A program made the translations under genes and the position numbers. Source: Sphingomonas sp. NFR15 (GTDB taxonomy: Bacteria > Pseudomonadota > Alphaproteobacteria > Sphingomonadales > Sphingomonadaceae). From it: DNA of 64,000 bases. Location of the stretch: contig NZ_FMWX01000004.1 in NCBI RefSeq assembly GCF_900103265.1, positions 248,001-312,000 of the forward strand. Direction: 5' to 3'. The notes under the pieces are model-generated. The model had not been told where the DNA came from and made no database searches. It saw only the letters and a program-made list of their open reading frames with translations. Each line of letters begins with the position of its first letter. The first letter of the stretch is position 1. This document shows positions 19,146 through 27,471 of the stretch, one piece after another.

Positions 19146-19556
19146 ATGACCAGCGGCGGATGCCTGTGCGGCGCGATACGCTATGATATTCCGGGCGAAC
19201 CGATCGCGGCGCGCACCTGCTGGTGCCGGCTGTGCCAGTATCTCGGCGCGGGGAGCGGCACCGTCAACGTCGCCTTCCCCAGCGAAGGCGTGACGATCAC
19301 CGGCGCGCCGCGCTGGCGCACCGACACCGCCGACAGCGGCAACGTCCTCCATCGCGGCTTCTGCGCGGAGTGCGGCACACCACTATTCAGCACCGCCGAG
19401 GCCCGCCCGCACCTGATCTTCGTGCGCGCCGGCTCGCTCGACGATCCCGGCCTGATCGCACCCGGCGCGACGATCTGGACGCGCGAAGCGCCGGCATGGG
19501 CACATTTCGATCCGGCGCTGCCGCAAGTGGAAGGGCAGCCGCCGCCCGTCGGGTGA
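19146..19556 (+). CDS. GFA family protein (CENP-V/GFA zinc-binding domain)
   Basis: A 136-residue protein with the zinc ligands of the GFA fold: GGCLCGAIRYDI, CWCRLCQYLGAGSG, and GFCAECGTPLFSTAE. These match the CxCxxxxY, HCxxC and FCxxCGxxL elements (here TCWCRLC). The family was named for glutathione-dependent formaldehyde-activating enzyme, but that activity is disputed, so no reaction is assigned. ATG 19146 is preferred to ATG 19134 because GGGGG lies five bases before it. A second GFA gene is at 22217. Convergent with the M2 peptidase gene, 30 bp apart. Confidence 0.85.
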   Translation: MTSGGCLCGAIRYDIPGEPIAARTCWCRLCQYLGAGSGTVNVAFPSEGVTITGAPRWRTDTADSGNVLHRGFCAECGTPLFSTAEARPHLIFVRAGSLDDPGLIAPGATIWTREAPAWAHFDPALPQVEGQPPPVG

Positions 19557-19586
19557 GGCCGCGCCCCGCCCGCGCCGGGCCGCCCG

Positions 19587-21416
19587 TCACCAGCCGCTCG
19601 GCTTGCCCGTGTTCTGCGCATCGAGCCAGACTTTGAGCGGCGCGAAATAATCGACCATCGCCTGCCCCGACATCTCACGGCTGCCGGTGAACGCCTGCAA
19701 CGCATCGGGCCACGGCTTGGACTGGCCCATCGCCAGCATCGTGTCGAGCTTCGCGCCGACCGCCTTGTTGCCGTAGAACGAGCAGCGGTGCAGCGGCCCG
19801 GTCCACCCGGCCTGCTTGCACGCCGCTTCGTAGAACTGGAACTGGAGCAGCCGCGCGAGGAAATAGCGCGTGTAGGGCACGCTCGCCGGCACGTGGAATT
19901 TCGCGCCCGGATCGAACTTCGTCTCGTCGCGCGCGACCGGCGGCACGACGCCCTGATATTTGAGCCGCAGGTCGTTCCAGCCCTTCTCATACTGGCTCTC
20001 AGGGATCGCGCCCGAGAAAACGCCCCAGCGCCATTTGTCGATCAACAGCCCGAACGGCAGGAACGCGACCTTGTCCATCGCCTGCCGCAGCAACAGCCCG
20101 ATGTCCTTGTCCGCGCTCGGCACCTTGGCGGGGTCGAGCAGGCCGATCTTGACCAGATAGTCGGGCGTGATCGACAGCGCGATGAAATCGCCGATCGCCT
20201 CGTGGAATCCGTCGTTCGCGCCATTTTCATAGAGGAACGGCTTGGTGTTATAGGCGCGCTGGTAGAAATTATGCCCCATCTCATGATGGATGGTGACGAA
20301 ATCGTCCGAATTGACCTTGGTGCACATCTTGATGCGCAGGTCGTCCTTGTTGTCGATGTCCCACGCCGAGGCGTGGCAGATCACCTCCCGGTCGGCGGGT
20401 TTGACGATCTGCGAGCGTTTCCAGAAGCTCTCGGGCAGCGGCCGGAACCCGAGCGAGGTGTAGAACCCCTCACCCGTCTTGAACATCTTGATCGGGTCGT
20501 AATTCCTGGCCTTGAGCAGATCGCCGACGTCATAGCCGAGATCGCCCGCGCCCTTGGGCGCGACCACGTCGTAGATGTTGCCCCATTCCTGCGCCCACAT
20601 ATTGCCGAGCAGATCGGCGCGGATCGGCCCGGTCTTGGGCTGCACGGCGTCGCCATACTTCTCGTTGAGCTTCCAGCGGACATAGGTGTGCAGCGCCAGA
20701 TACAGCGGCTCGACCTGCTTCCACAGCGTATCGGTGAGCGCCGCGAACTGATCGGGCGGCATGTCGTAGCCGGCACGCCATAGCGCGCCGGTATCGGCGA
20801 AGCCGAGCTGCTTGGCGCCCTGGTTGGCGATCACCACCTGCCGCGCATAATCCTTGCGCATCGGCGCGCCGACCTGATTGTGCCAGCTTACCCACATCTC
20901 CTTGAGCTTGGCCGGGTCGCGCGTGGTGCCCATCGCCGCCTCGATATCGCTGCCGTTGATCGGCTTGCCATCGAGCGTGCCCTTGCCCTTGCCATATTCG
21001 GAGGACATGCGCGTGACGATCGTCGCGAGTTCGTTCGCCGCGCCCGGCGTGGTCGGTGCGGGCAGCGTCAGCCCGCCGCGCAACAGGTCGAGCTTGCGCT
21101 TGGTGTCATAGGACAGGCCGGGCAGCTTCGCGAACCGCGCCGCGCCGAGCGCGTATTTCACCTGCAATTCGGTGCTCTCGGCGCCAAAACGCGCGGCGAT
21201 CGCGTCGGTATCGTCGGTGATATAGGTCTCGTTGATCCAGGTCGCCTGCTGCGCGGGCACCGAGAAATCGCCGAGAACCTTCTCCGCGTCGGCGACGAAG
21301 GCATCGGCCTGGGCAGGCGTCGGTTTGGCGCCGGTTGGCGCGGCGGTCTGCGCGAGCGCCGGGGCCGCCGCGAGCGCGAGTGCCAGCGCGACGGTGGAAA
21401 TGCCGGTGCGGATCAT
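19587..21416 (-). CDS. M2 family metallopeptidase (peptidyl-dipeptidase A, ACE-like)
   Basis: An exported zinc peptidase removing C-terminal dipeptides from peptides. It has 609 residues. Residues 1-22 (MIRTGISTVALALALAAAPALA) form a signal peptide with an ALA cleavage site. The HEMGH zinc site lies near residue 378 (TIHHEMGHNFYQRAYN), and the third ligand Glu follows in ANDGFHEAIGDFIALS. The C-terminal FHVPASVPYTRYFLARLLQFQFYEAAC is the ACE signature containing the chloride-site Arg and Tyr. Length agrees with bacterial single-domain ACE homologues such as Xanthomonas AnCE. It acts in the periplasm. Single gene; no regulator seen. Confidence 0.93.
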   Translation of the reverse strand: MIRTGISTVALALALAAAPALAQTAAPTGAKPTPAQADAFVADAEKVLGDFSVPAQQATWINETYITDDTDAIAARFGAESTELQVKYALGAARFAKLPGLSYDTKRKLDLLRGGLTLPAPTTPGAANELATIVTRMSSEYGKGKGTLDGKPINGSDIEAAMGTTRDPAKLKEMWVSWHNQVGAPMRKDYARQVVIANQGAKQLGFADTGALWRAGYDMPPDQFAALTDTLWKQVEPLYLALHTYVRWKLNEKYGDAVQPKTGPIRADLLGNMWAQEWGNIYDVVAPKGAGDLGYDVGDLLKARNYDPIKMFKTGEGFYTSLGFRPLPESFWKRSQIVKPADREVICHASAWDIDNKDDLRIKMCTKVNSDDFVTIHHEMGHNFYQRAYNTKPFLYENGANDGFHEAIGDFIALSITPDYLVKIGLLDPAKVPSADKDIGLLLRQAMDKVAFLPFGLLIDKWRWGVFSGAIPESQYEKGWNDLRLKYQGVVPPVARDETKFDPGAKFHVPASVPYTRYFLARLLQFQFYEAACKQAGWTGPLHRCSFYGNKAVGAKLDTMLAMGQSKPWPDALQAFTGSREMSGQAMVDYFAPLKVWLDAQNTGKPSGW

Positions 21417-21474
21417 GGAATGTCCCCTTGTATCTTTTCTTGTGGCGGCAAGGTGTGCCGCCGCGGCGACCAGG

Positions 21475-22236
21475 TCAAGCGGCGAGAAAGTCGGCGATTT
21501 CCTGACCCAATTCGGGCTTCGTCACCGCGCTCATATGGTTGCCCGGCATGTCGCGGAAGGTGCCGTTGGCCAGCGCGCCGGCCAGCTCGGCGCCCGAGCC
21601 ATTGTCATGGTCGTCGACGCCGCTCAGCACCAGCGTCGGCGTGGTGATCGCGGCCACGGCGTCCGCCGGCGTATCGACGAACGTGTCGAGGATGCGGAGC
21701 AGCGCCTGCGGATCGCCCTTGGTGGTCTTGAGGAAAGCCTCGGTCAGCCATTCGTTGCTGCCGCGCTCGAACGTGCCGAGGTTGGTGAGCACATGGCGGA
21801 AGTGCCGCCCGCGCCCGGCGGTATGGACGATGCCCTGATAGCCCATCCCCGACAGCACCGCGCGGCGCGGCGTCGCGCCGCCCGCCAGCATCCGCACCGT
21901 GGTGCGCGCGCCGAGCGAATAACCGCCCAGATCATAATCGGTGAGCCCAAGATGCTCGATCAGCGCGAAGCCGTCGCGCATCAGCACGTCGGGCGGATAG
22001 CTGGCGGCATCGTGCGGCTTGGCGCTGCTGCCGTGCGCGCGCAGATCGGGCATGATGACCCGAAAGCCGCGCGCCGCGATCAGCGCGGCATGGCCGTAAC
22101 GAATCCAGTTGGTGAAGGCGTCGGAGAAATAGCCATGGATCAGGACGAGCGGCCGCCCGTCGCCGGTCTCGCGCCAGGCGATCCGGGTGCCGTCGAAACT
22201 GTCGAAAAACTGCGGTTCAATCGGGGAGCTTGCCAA
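21475..22236 (-). CDS. Alpha/beta hydrolase
   Basis: A 253-residue cytosolic alpha/beta hydrolase. Oxyanion region PLVLIHGYFSDAF, nucleophile elbow GGYSLGAR (Ser near residue 107), acid in VLSGVDDHD and His in MPGNHMSAV near residue 234 are all present, so it should be active. The frame opens with TTG at 22236 inside the 3' end of the upstream GFA gene (20-bp overlap); no ATG or GTG is nearby. This coupling ties it to the antitoxin-VapC-GFA string. Substrate unknown. Confidence 0.85.
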   Translation of the reverse strand: MASSPIEPQFFDSFDGTRIAWRETGDGRPLVLIHGYFSDAFTNWIRYGHAALIAARGFRVIMPDLRAHGSSAKPHDAASYPPDVLMRDGFALIEHLGLTDYDLGGYSLGARTTVRMLAGGATPRRAVLSGMGYQGIVHTAGRGRHFRHVLTNLGTFERGSNEWLTEAFLKTTKGDPQALLRILDTFVDTPADAVAAITTPTLVLSGVDDHDNGSGAELAGALANGTFRDMPGNHMSAVTKPELGQEIADFLAA

Positions 22237-22666
22237 TGGCGTCCATCCAGCGGTCTGAGGTCGAGGGATTATCCTCGCTCCTTATCCGCGGCAGGGCGTG
22301 CGTGTCGATCCACGCTTCGTGCAGGCTCTCGACGCCGAAATGGTGGCGCGGCACGAACCGTCCGGGGTCGTCGAAGCTGCCCACGGTCAGGTCCGTCGTC
22401 TCGCCGGGCTTGAGGAACTCGAATGTCAGCGGCGTGCCGCACTCCCGGCAAAACCCGCGCTCGGCGATCGGCGAGGAGCGGAACCGCTCGGGCGGCCGCG
22501 TCGTCCATTCGAGATCGGCAATCCGCACGCCCTTGAACGCGATCGAAACGCCCCCGGTCGCGCGCTGGCACATCCGGCAGTGGCACAGATAGGCGTCGTC
22601 GTCTTGGACCGTGACGGCGTAGCGGATGCGGCCACACTGGCAGCCGCCGGTGAGGGTTTCGGTCAT
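22217..22666 (-). CDS. GFA family protein
   Basis: A 149-residue GFA-fold protein: LTGGCQCGRIRYAVT, YLCHCRMCQRATGGVSIAFKGV, GFCRECGTPLTFEFL, and SFDDPGRFVPRHHFGVESLHEAW. All Cys ligands are in place. It differs clearly from the GFA at 19146, having the classical CHCRMCQ loop, so the two are not a recent duplication. Start ATG overlaps the vapC stop (ATGA); its own 3' end overlaps the hydrolase start. Biochemical role unknown. Confidence 0.88.
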   Translation of the reverse strand: MTETLTGGCQCGRIRYAVTVQDDDAYLCHCRMCQRATGGVSIAFKGVRIADLEWTTRPPERFRSSPIAERGFCRECGTPLTFEFLKPGETTDLTVGSFDDPGRFVPRHHFGVESLHEAWIDTHALPRIRSEDNPSTSDRWMDAIGKLPD

Positions 22667-23079
22667 GACACCAGCAGTTCAGTGTGGCTGCCTTGCCCAT
22701 GCTGGATGGCCGCACGCGCGAACTTCTCATCAGCCGTCACGACCATCGCGCCTTCGGCTTGCGCTAGTGCGAGATACAGGCAGTCATACACGGGATGCTG
22801 TAACGCGAAGGACAAAGACAATGCTGTCGGCAGCAGGTCTTCTGCCGGAAAGAACGTATCGACGATCTGCTTGAGCGCCTGGACGCCAGCGTTCGCCACC
22901 GCCTCGTCCGCGCGTGACTGATGTGCTTTCTTCCAAAGCGCGTGCGTGACCTCGAGCAGCATCCAGTCCGGCGCGATAATCCGTGTTGCCGCACCCACCC
23001 GATCCAACGCCGCGTCGCTCTCCGGCTCTTCACTGACCAGCTTCACGGCGACGCTTGCATCGAGCACGATCGCGGTCAT
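22663..23079 (-). CDS. vapC: PIN-domain ribonuclease toxin (VapC family)
   Basis: A 138-residue PIN domain, toxin of a type II system that cleaves RNA. The acidic active-site set is visible: LDASVAVKLV (Asp7), LLEVTHALWKKA (Glu), YDCLYLALAQ (Asp) and TADEKF (Asp). Start ATG overlaps the antitoxin stop by four bases. It is translationally coupled to the GFA gene downstream as well. It belongs to a different VapC subgroup from the one at 30154, which has VDTNTIIYL. Confidence 0.9.
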   Translation of the reverse strand: MTAIVLDASVAVKLVSEEPESDAALDRVGAATRIIAPDWMLLEVTHALWKKAHQSRADEAVANAGVQALKQIVDTFFPAEDLLPTALSLSFALQHPVYDCLYLALAQAEGAMVVTADEKFARAAIQHGQGSHTELLVS

Positions 23080-23339
23080 CCTGATCGGCCGTAACCGCTA
23101 TCCCGCGCCTCGCGGATAATATCGGTGCTGTCGATGGAGCCTACGCCGGGCGGAGTGGAGGCGCGCATACGGTGCGACAGCGCCACCAGTTCCTCCTTGG
23201 ACAGCCGCTTCCGCGCCGGCCGACTACGCTGAAGCGCGTCGCGGAGCTCGGCTTCGAGCGACCGCCCACCGTCCTTCGCTGCGCGCCGGAAATCCTCCAG
23301 CAAGCCGTCGTCGAGATTGCGGATCAGAACCTGTCCCAT
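23076..23339 (-). CDS. FitA-like ribbon-helix-helix antitoxin
   Basis: An 87-residue antitoxin. The N-terminal ribbon-helix-helix is VLIRNLDDGLLEDFRRAAKDGGRSLEAELRDAL, matching the FitA type (IRNLDD, GRSLEAELR). The basic/flexible C-terminus (RKRLSKEELVALSHRMRAS) should wrap the toxin. It binds its own promoter in the family; a 15-bp perfect inverted repeat abuts its start codon at 23340-23372. ATG 23339 has no Shine-Dalgarno, because the upstream bases belong to the palindrome, suggesting a leaderless or coupled start. An in-frame ATG 33 bases upstream lies within the palindrome and was rejected. Confidence 0.85.
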   Translation of the reverse strand: MGQVLIRNLDDGLLEDFRRAAKDGGRSLEAELRDALQRSRPARKRLSKEELVALSHRMRASTPPGVGSIDSTDIIREARDSGYGRSG

Positions 23340-23372
23340 GTGACGATGATAGCATGTTGCTATCATCGTCAC
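23340..23372. promoter_or_regulatory. Operator palindrome of the antitoxin-VapC cassette
   Basis: Two perfect 15-bp arms, GTGACGATGATAGCA and its reverse complement, are separated by TGT. The right boundary of the antitoxin start codon is directly adjacent. Length and symmetry suit a dimer-of-dimers ribbon-helix-helix repressor. Confidence 0.8.
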
Positions 23373-23377
23373 AACAC

Positions 23378-24406
23378 TCAATCCGCCTTCTGCAGATGCC
23401 GCCGCCCGAGCAACTCGGCGATCTGCACCGCGTTCAGCGCCGCGCCCTTGCGGAGATTGTCGCTGACGCACCACAAGGACAGCCCGTTCTCGACGGTCGG
23501 GTCTTCGCGCACGCGGCTGATGAAGGTCGCATATTCGCCCACGCATTCGACCGGGGTGACGTATCCGCCGTCCTCGCGCTTGTCGACGAGCATGATGCCC
23601 GGCGCTTCCCGCAGGATGTTCTGCGCCTCTTCGGCCGAAATCTCGCGTTCGAACTCGATGTTGATCGCTTCCGAATGGCCGACGAACACCGGCACGCGCA
23701 CGCACGTCGCATGCACCTTGATCCGGGTGTCGAGGATCTTCTTGGTCTCGACCACCATCTTCCACTCTTCCTTGGTCGATCCGTCATCGAGGAAGCTGTC
23801 GATATGCGGGATCACGTTGAAGGCGATCTGCTTGGTGAACTTCTTGGGCTCGGCCGGGTCGCCGACGAAGATGTTGCGGCTCTGCTCGAACAGCTCGTCC
23901 ATACCCGCCTTGCCCGCGCCCGACACCGACTGATAGGTCGCGACGACGACCCGCTTGATGCCGGCGGCGTCATGCAACGGCTTGAGCGCCACCACCATCT
24001 GCGCGGTCGAGCAATTCGGGTTGGCGATGATGTTCTTGGCGCGATAGCCGTTGATCGCATCCGGGTTCACCTCGGGCACGATCAGCGGCACGTCCGGGTC
24101 CATCCGGTAGAGCGACGAATTGTCGATCACCGTACAGCCCGCCGCCGCAAAGCGCGGCGCGTGGATCTTGGTCGCGTCGGAACCGATCGCGAACAGCGCC
24201 ATGTCCCAGCCGGTCGGATCGAAATGGTCGATGTTCTGGATCTTGAGCTTCTTGCCGCTCTCGCCGAAATCGACCTCGTCGCCCTGGCTGCGCGAGGAGG
24301 CGAGCACGGCGATCTCGTCCGCCGGAAATTCGCGCTCAGCCAGAATGTTCAGCATTTCGCGCCCGACATTGCCCGTGGCACCCGCGACGACGATCCGATA
24401 ACCCAT
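23378..24406 (-). CDS. asd: Aspartate-semialdehyde dehydrogenase
   Basis: Reduces beta-aspartyl phosphate to aspartate semialdehyde with NADPH, feeding lysine/DAP, methionine and threonine synthesis. It has 342 residues. The NADP loop is VAGATGNVGREML at 7-19. The catalytic Cys lies in NPNCSTAQMV near residue 132, with the substrate site in SGAGKAGMDEL and the His/Arg pair in KVHATCVRVPVFVGHSEA. ATG 24406 has GGAG 8 nt upstream. The 3' end lies 5 bp from the operator of the antitoxin cassette, so transcription from here could run into that cassette. Confidence 0.96.
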   Translation of the reverse strand: MGYRIVVAGATGNVGREMLNILAEREFPADEIAVLASSRSQGDEVDFGESGKKLKIQNIDHFDPTGWDMALFAIGSDATKIHAPRFAAAGCTVIDNSSLYRMDPDVPLIVPEVNPDAINGYRAKNIIANPNCSTAQMVVALKPLHDAAGIKRVVVATYQSVSGAGKAGMDELFEQSRNIFVGDPAEPKKFTKQIAFNVIPHIDSFLDDGSTKEEWKMVVETKKILDTRIKVHATCVRVPVFVGHSEAINIEFEREISAEEAQNILREAPGIMLVDKREDGGYVTPVECVGEYATFISRVREDPTVENGLSLWCVSDNLRKGAALNAVQIAELLGRRHLQKAD

Positions 24407-24467
24407 GATATTCTCCAATTCGGGCCGTGCCCGTAGCGTCATTGCGCGGGTGCGTCCATCGACTTTG

Positions 24468-25184
24468 CTAATCGTGCGTGCGCGCCTGCCAGGTCGCATG
24501 CGTGATCCCGTGGACCGCAGCGAGATGATCGGTCAGCGCATCGAGTTCCTTGGCGTCGACATTGGTGCTGACCAGCTTGGCGACGATCTCCACCCGGTCC
24601 TCGCCGCGCGGCACCACGTCGAGTTCGGCGACCGGCAGTTGCGCGCTTTCAAGATGCTCAGTCAACAAGTCGCCCATCGGCCCGGCCGCCTCGGCCTCCG
24701 TGGTGATGGTGACCGAATAGGTCGCCTCCACGCTGCGCCCCTCGATCGGCACGCGGTTGATCGCATCGACCAGCGGCCGCAGCACGGTGTTGACGAGGAT
24801 TACCATGAAGGCCAGCAGCGCCGCCTCCGCAATCAGGTCGCTGCCGGCGATCGCACCGACCGCCGCCGAACACCACAAAGTCGCCGCGGTGTTGAGCCCG
24901 CGGACGTTCATCCCCTCCTTCATGATGACGCCCGCGCCGAGGAAGCCGATCCCCGACACGACATAAGCGATCACCCGGATCGACTCGACGTCGCCGCCGA
25001 GCCGCTCGCCCAGATCGACGAACGCCGCCGACCCCAGCGCGACGAGCGCGTTGGTGCGCAACCCCGCCGTGCGTTGCCGATACTGCCGCTCGGCGCCGAT
25101 CAGCGTGCCGAGCACGAAGGCGACGACGTAACTGACGACCGTGTCGAGGAACGGCAGCAGGTGGAAGGTCGTCAGGAAGCGCAT
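24468..25184 (-). CDS. MgtC/SapB family membrane protein
   Basis: A 238-residue inner-membrane protein. The N-terminal part has four or five membrane segments: LDTVVSYVVAFVLGTLIGAERQ, ALVALGSAAFVDLG, VSGIGFLGAGVIMKEG (the family signature GIGFLGAG), LNTAATLWCSAAVGAIAG, LIAEAALLAFMVILVNTVL. A C-terminal cytosolic ACT-like domain follows (VEATYSVTITTEAEAAGPM...). In Salmonella MgtC modulates ATP synthase and magnesium-limited growth; role here is not known. Four bases separate it from the S9 peptidase stop, so they form an operon. Confidence 0.9.
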   Translation of the reverse strand: MRFLTTFHLLPFLDTVVSYVVAFVLGTLIGAERQYRQRTAGLRTNALVALGSAAFVDLGERLGGDVESIRVIAYVVSGIGFLGAGVIMKEGMNVRGLNTAATLWCSAAVGAIAGSDLIAEAALLAFMVILVNTVLRPLVDAINRVPIEGRSVEATYSVTITTEAEAAGPMGDLLTEHLESAQLPVAELDVVPRGEDRVEIVAKLVSTNVDAKELDALTDHLAAVHGITHATWQARTHD

Positions 25185-25188
25185 CGCG

Positions 25189-27426
25189 TTACGGCTTGGA
25201 CTTCACGGTGCGATCGAGGAAATTGAGGATCGTCCCCCACAGATGCGCACTGATCCCCGGCCCACCCACACGGTGGGTCTGGCCGGGGTAGAACATCATC
25301 TCGAACGCGCGGTTCTGCTTCTGCATCTCGGCGGCGAACGCGGTCGAATTCTCGAACACGACATTGTCGTCGGCCATGCCGTGGATCAGCAGCAGCGGAT
25401 CGGCGATCCTGGCGGCATCGCCGATCGCGTCGGACGCCGTGTACGCGGCGGCATCCTTGCCCGGATCGCCCATGTAACGCTCGGTATAATGGGTGTCGTA
25501 GAGTTCCCACTTGGTCACCGGTGCGCCCGAGACGCCGGCGGCATAGACGCCCTGGTTCGCCTCCAGCATCTTGAGCGTCATATAGCCGCCATAGGACCAG
25601 CCGTAGATCGCGACCTTGGCGGGATCGACGAACGGCTGGCTCTTGACGAACTTCGCGCCCGCCAACTGATCCGCCACCTCGACCGTGCCCATCGCGCGGT
25701 AGATCGCATCCTCGAACGCCTTGCCGCGATTGTACGATCCGCGATTGTCGATCTGGAAGAACACATAGCCGTGCTGCACGAGATATTGCGGCAGCGCCCC
25801 GCCCCACGCGCGCGTCACCTGCTGGCCGGTGCCGGGGCCGCCATAATGCTGGAAGAACACCGGGTATTTCTTTCCGGGTTCGAGCGCCGGCGCGATCATC
25901 TCGTAATAGAGCGGCGTGCCGTCATCGGCCTTGATCGTGCCGAACTGGGTGCTGCGATGCGCGGCGCGATACGGGTAATAAGGATGCCCCGGCACCACGG
26001 CATTCTCGTTGATCCACGCCAGCCGCTTGCCCCCGCTATCCGCGAGATAGGTTTGCGGCGGCTGATCGGGGTTCGAGCGGGTGACGATCAGCCGGCTCGC
26101 ATCGCCGTCCATCGTCGCTGTGTTCCACCAGCCGGCTTCGGTCAGCCGGGTGATGGCATTGCCGTGCTTGAAATCGAGTGCATAGACATGCTGTTCGAGC
26201 GGCCCGTCCTTGTTGGCGACGAAGGTGATCCGCCCCGCTTTCTCGTCCACCCCGATCAACGCCTGCACGACCCAATCGCCCTTGGTAAGCTGCGTCCATT
26301 TGCCGTGTGCGTAGCGATAGAGATGGCGGTAGCCGCTGCGTTCGGACGCCCAGACTAGGCTGCCATCGCCGAGCACGCGATACGCGTCGCTGAGGTTGAG
26401 CCAGCTCCGCGTGCCGGACTTTTCGGTGAACAGCACCTGCGCCTTGCCGGTCGCCGGATCGACGCTAAGCATGTCGAGTGTCTTCTGGTCACGGCTCTGG
26501 CGCTGGACGAGCAAGGCCTTGCCGTCGGGCGTCCAATCGGCGCGCGCGAGGTAGATGTCGCGATTGGTGCCGAGATCGACCTTGACCTGCTTGCCGTCCA
26601 ACCCGACCACGTAGAGATCGACGAGCGCGTTGGGCGTGCCCGCCGCCGGATAGCGCTGGTCATAGACCTTGGTGCCGTCCGCGCCGATCGCGGCGCGGGT
26701 GACCACGCCGACGGGCGCCTCGTCGAACCGCTCGACCGCGATCCGCGTCTCGTCGGGCGACCACCAATAGCCGGTGAAGCGGTGCATTTCCTCCTGCGCG
26801 ACGAACTCGGCCTCGCCCCAGTGGACCGTGCCGCCGCCACCTTGAGTCACCGCACGCGCCACCCCGCCGCCGAGCGGCTGGACGAACAGGTTCTGGTCGC
26901 GCACGAAGCCGATATAGCCGCTGCGCGGGGATACGGTCGGGTTGAGCTGCCCGCCGGGCTGGCTGGTCAGTTGCCGCACCGTCCCGTCCAATCCGGCGAG
27001 GAACAGATCCCCGTCGATCGGCACGAGGATCGCCTTGCCGTCGGGTGCCCAATCATAGGCGACGATCCCTTTCGATCCGCCGATCCGCGCGCGCTCACGC
27101 TGCATCTTCTCGGCCTCGGACAGTTCGGCGCCAGTGCCGATCTTGCGCGAATCGACCAGCATCCGCTCCTCGCCGGTGCGCGTGTCGCGCGCCCACAGGT
27201 CGAGCCGGTCCTTCTCGTCAGCGCGCGGACGCAGCGAGGTCAGCAACGTACCGTCGGGCGAGAGCCGCAGCGCGCGCGGCTGCGGCCCGGCGAGATCGGG
27301 GCTGGCGAAGACGCGGTCGAGCGTCAGCGCCTGCTGCGCCGGCTCAGCCGCCATGAGGGGAACCGGTGCCGAACACAACACCACCGCAGCGAGCAACGCG
27401 CCTTTTCGCAAACACCATCTCCGCAT
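25189..27426 (-). CDS. S9 family peptidase (dipeptidyl-peptidase IV type)
   Basis: An exported serine peptidase cleaving Xaa-Pro dipeptides from N-termini. From ATG 27426 it has 745 residues; an earlier ATG adds eight residues. A signal peptide covers about residues 1-27 (LLAAVVLCSAPVPLMAA). The beta-propeller domain is followed by the alpha/beta hydrolase: YGGPGTGQQVTRAWGG, the nucleophile GWSYGGYMTLKM near residue 610, Asp in GMADDNVVFENS, and His in PGQTHRVGGP. VHWGEAEFVAQEEMHRFTGYWWSPDE contains the paired Glu residues that bind the substrate N-terminus in DPP IV enzymes. Likely periplasmic. Upstream of the mgtC-like gene. Confidence 0.93.
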   Translation of the reverse strand: MRRWCLRKGALLAAVVLCSAPVPLMAAEPAQQALTLDRVFASPDLAGPQPRALRLSPDGTLLTSLRPRADEKDRLDLWARDTRTGEERMLVDSRKIGTGAELSEAEKMQRERARIGGSKGIVAYDWAPDGKAILVPIDGDLFLAGLDGTVRQLTSQPGGQLNPTVSPRSGYIGFVRDQNLFVQPLGGGVARAVTQGGGGTVHWGEAEFVAQEEMHRFTGYWWSPDETRIAVERFDEAPVGVVTRAAIGADGTKVYDQRYPAAGTPNALVDLYVVGLDGKQVKVDLGTNRDIYLARADWTPDGKALLVQRQSRDQKTLDMLSVDPATGKAQVLFTEKSGTRSWLNLSDAYRVLGDGSLVWASERSGYRHLYRYAHGKWTQLTKGDWVVQALIGVDEKAGRITFVANKDGPLEQHVYALDFKHGNAITRLTEAGWWNTATMDGDASRLIVTRSNPDQPPQTYLADSGGKRLAWINENAVVPGHPYYPYRAAHRSTQFGTIKADDGTPLYYEMIAPALEPGKKYPVFFQHYGGPGTGQQVTRAWGGALPQYLVQHGYVFFQIDNRGSYNRGKAFEDAIYRAMGTVEVADQLAGAKFVKSQPFVDPAKVAIYGWSYGGYMTLKMLEANQGVYAAGVSGAPVTKWELYDTHYTERYMGDPGKDAAAYTASDAIGDAARIADPLLLIHGMADDNVVFENSTAFAAEMQKQNRAFEMMFYPGQTHRVGGPGISAHLWGTILNFLDRTVKSKP

Positions 27427-27471
27427 CTCACAGATCGTCGTCGCCGGCACGGACGGCAGGCGGGTGCGGCC

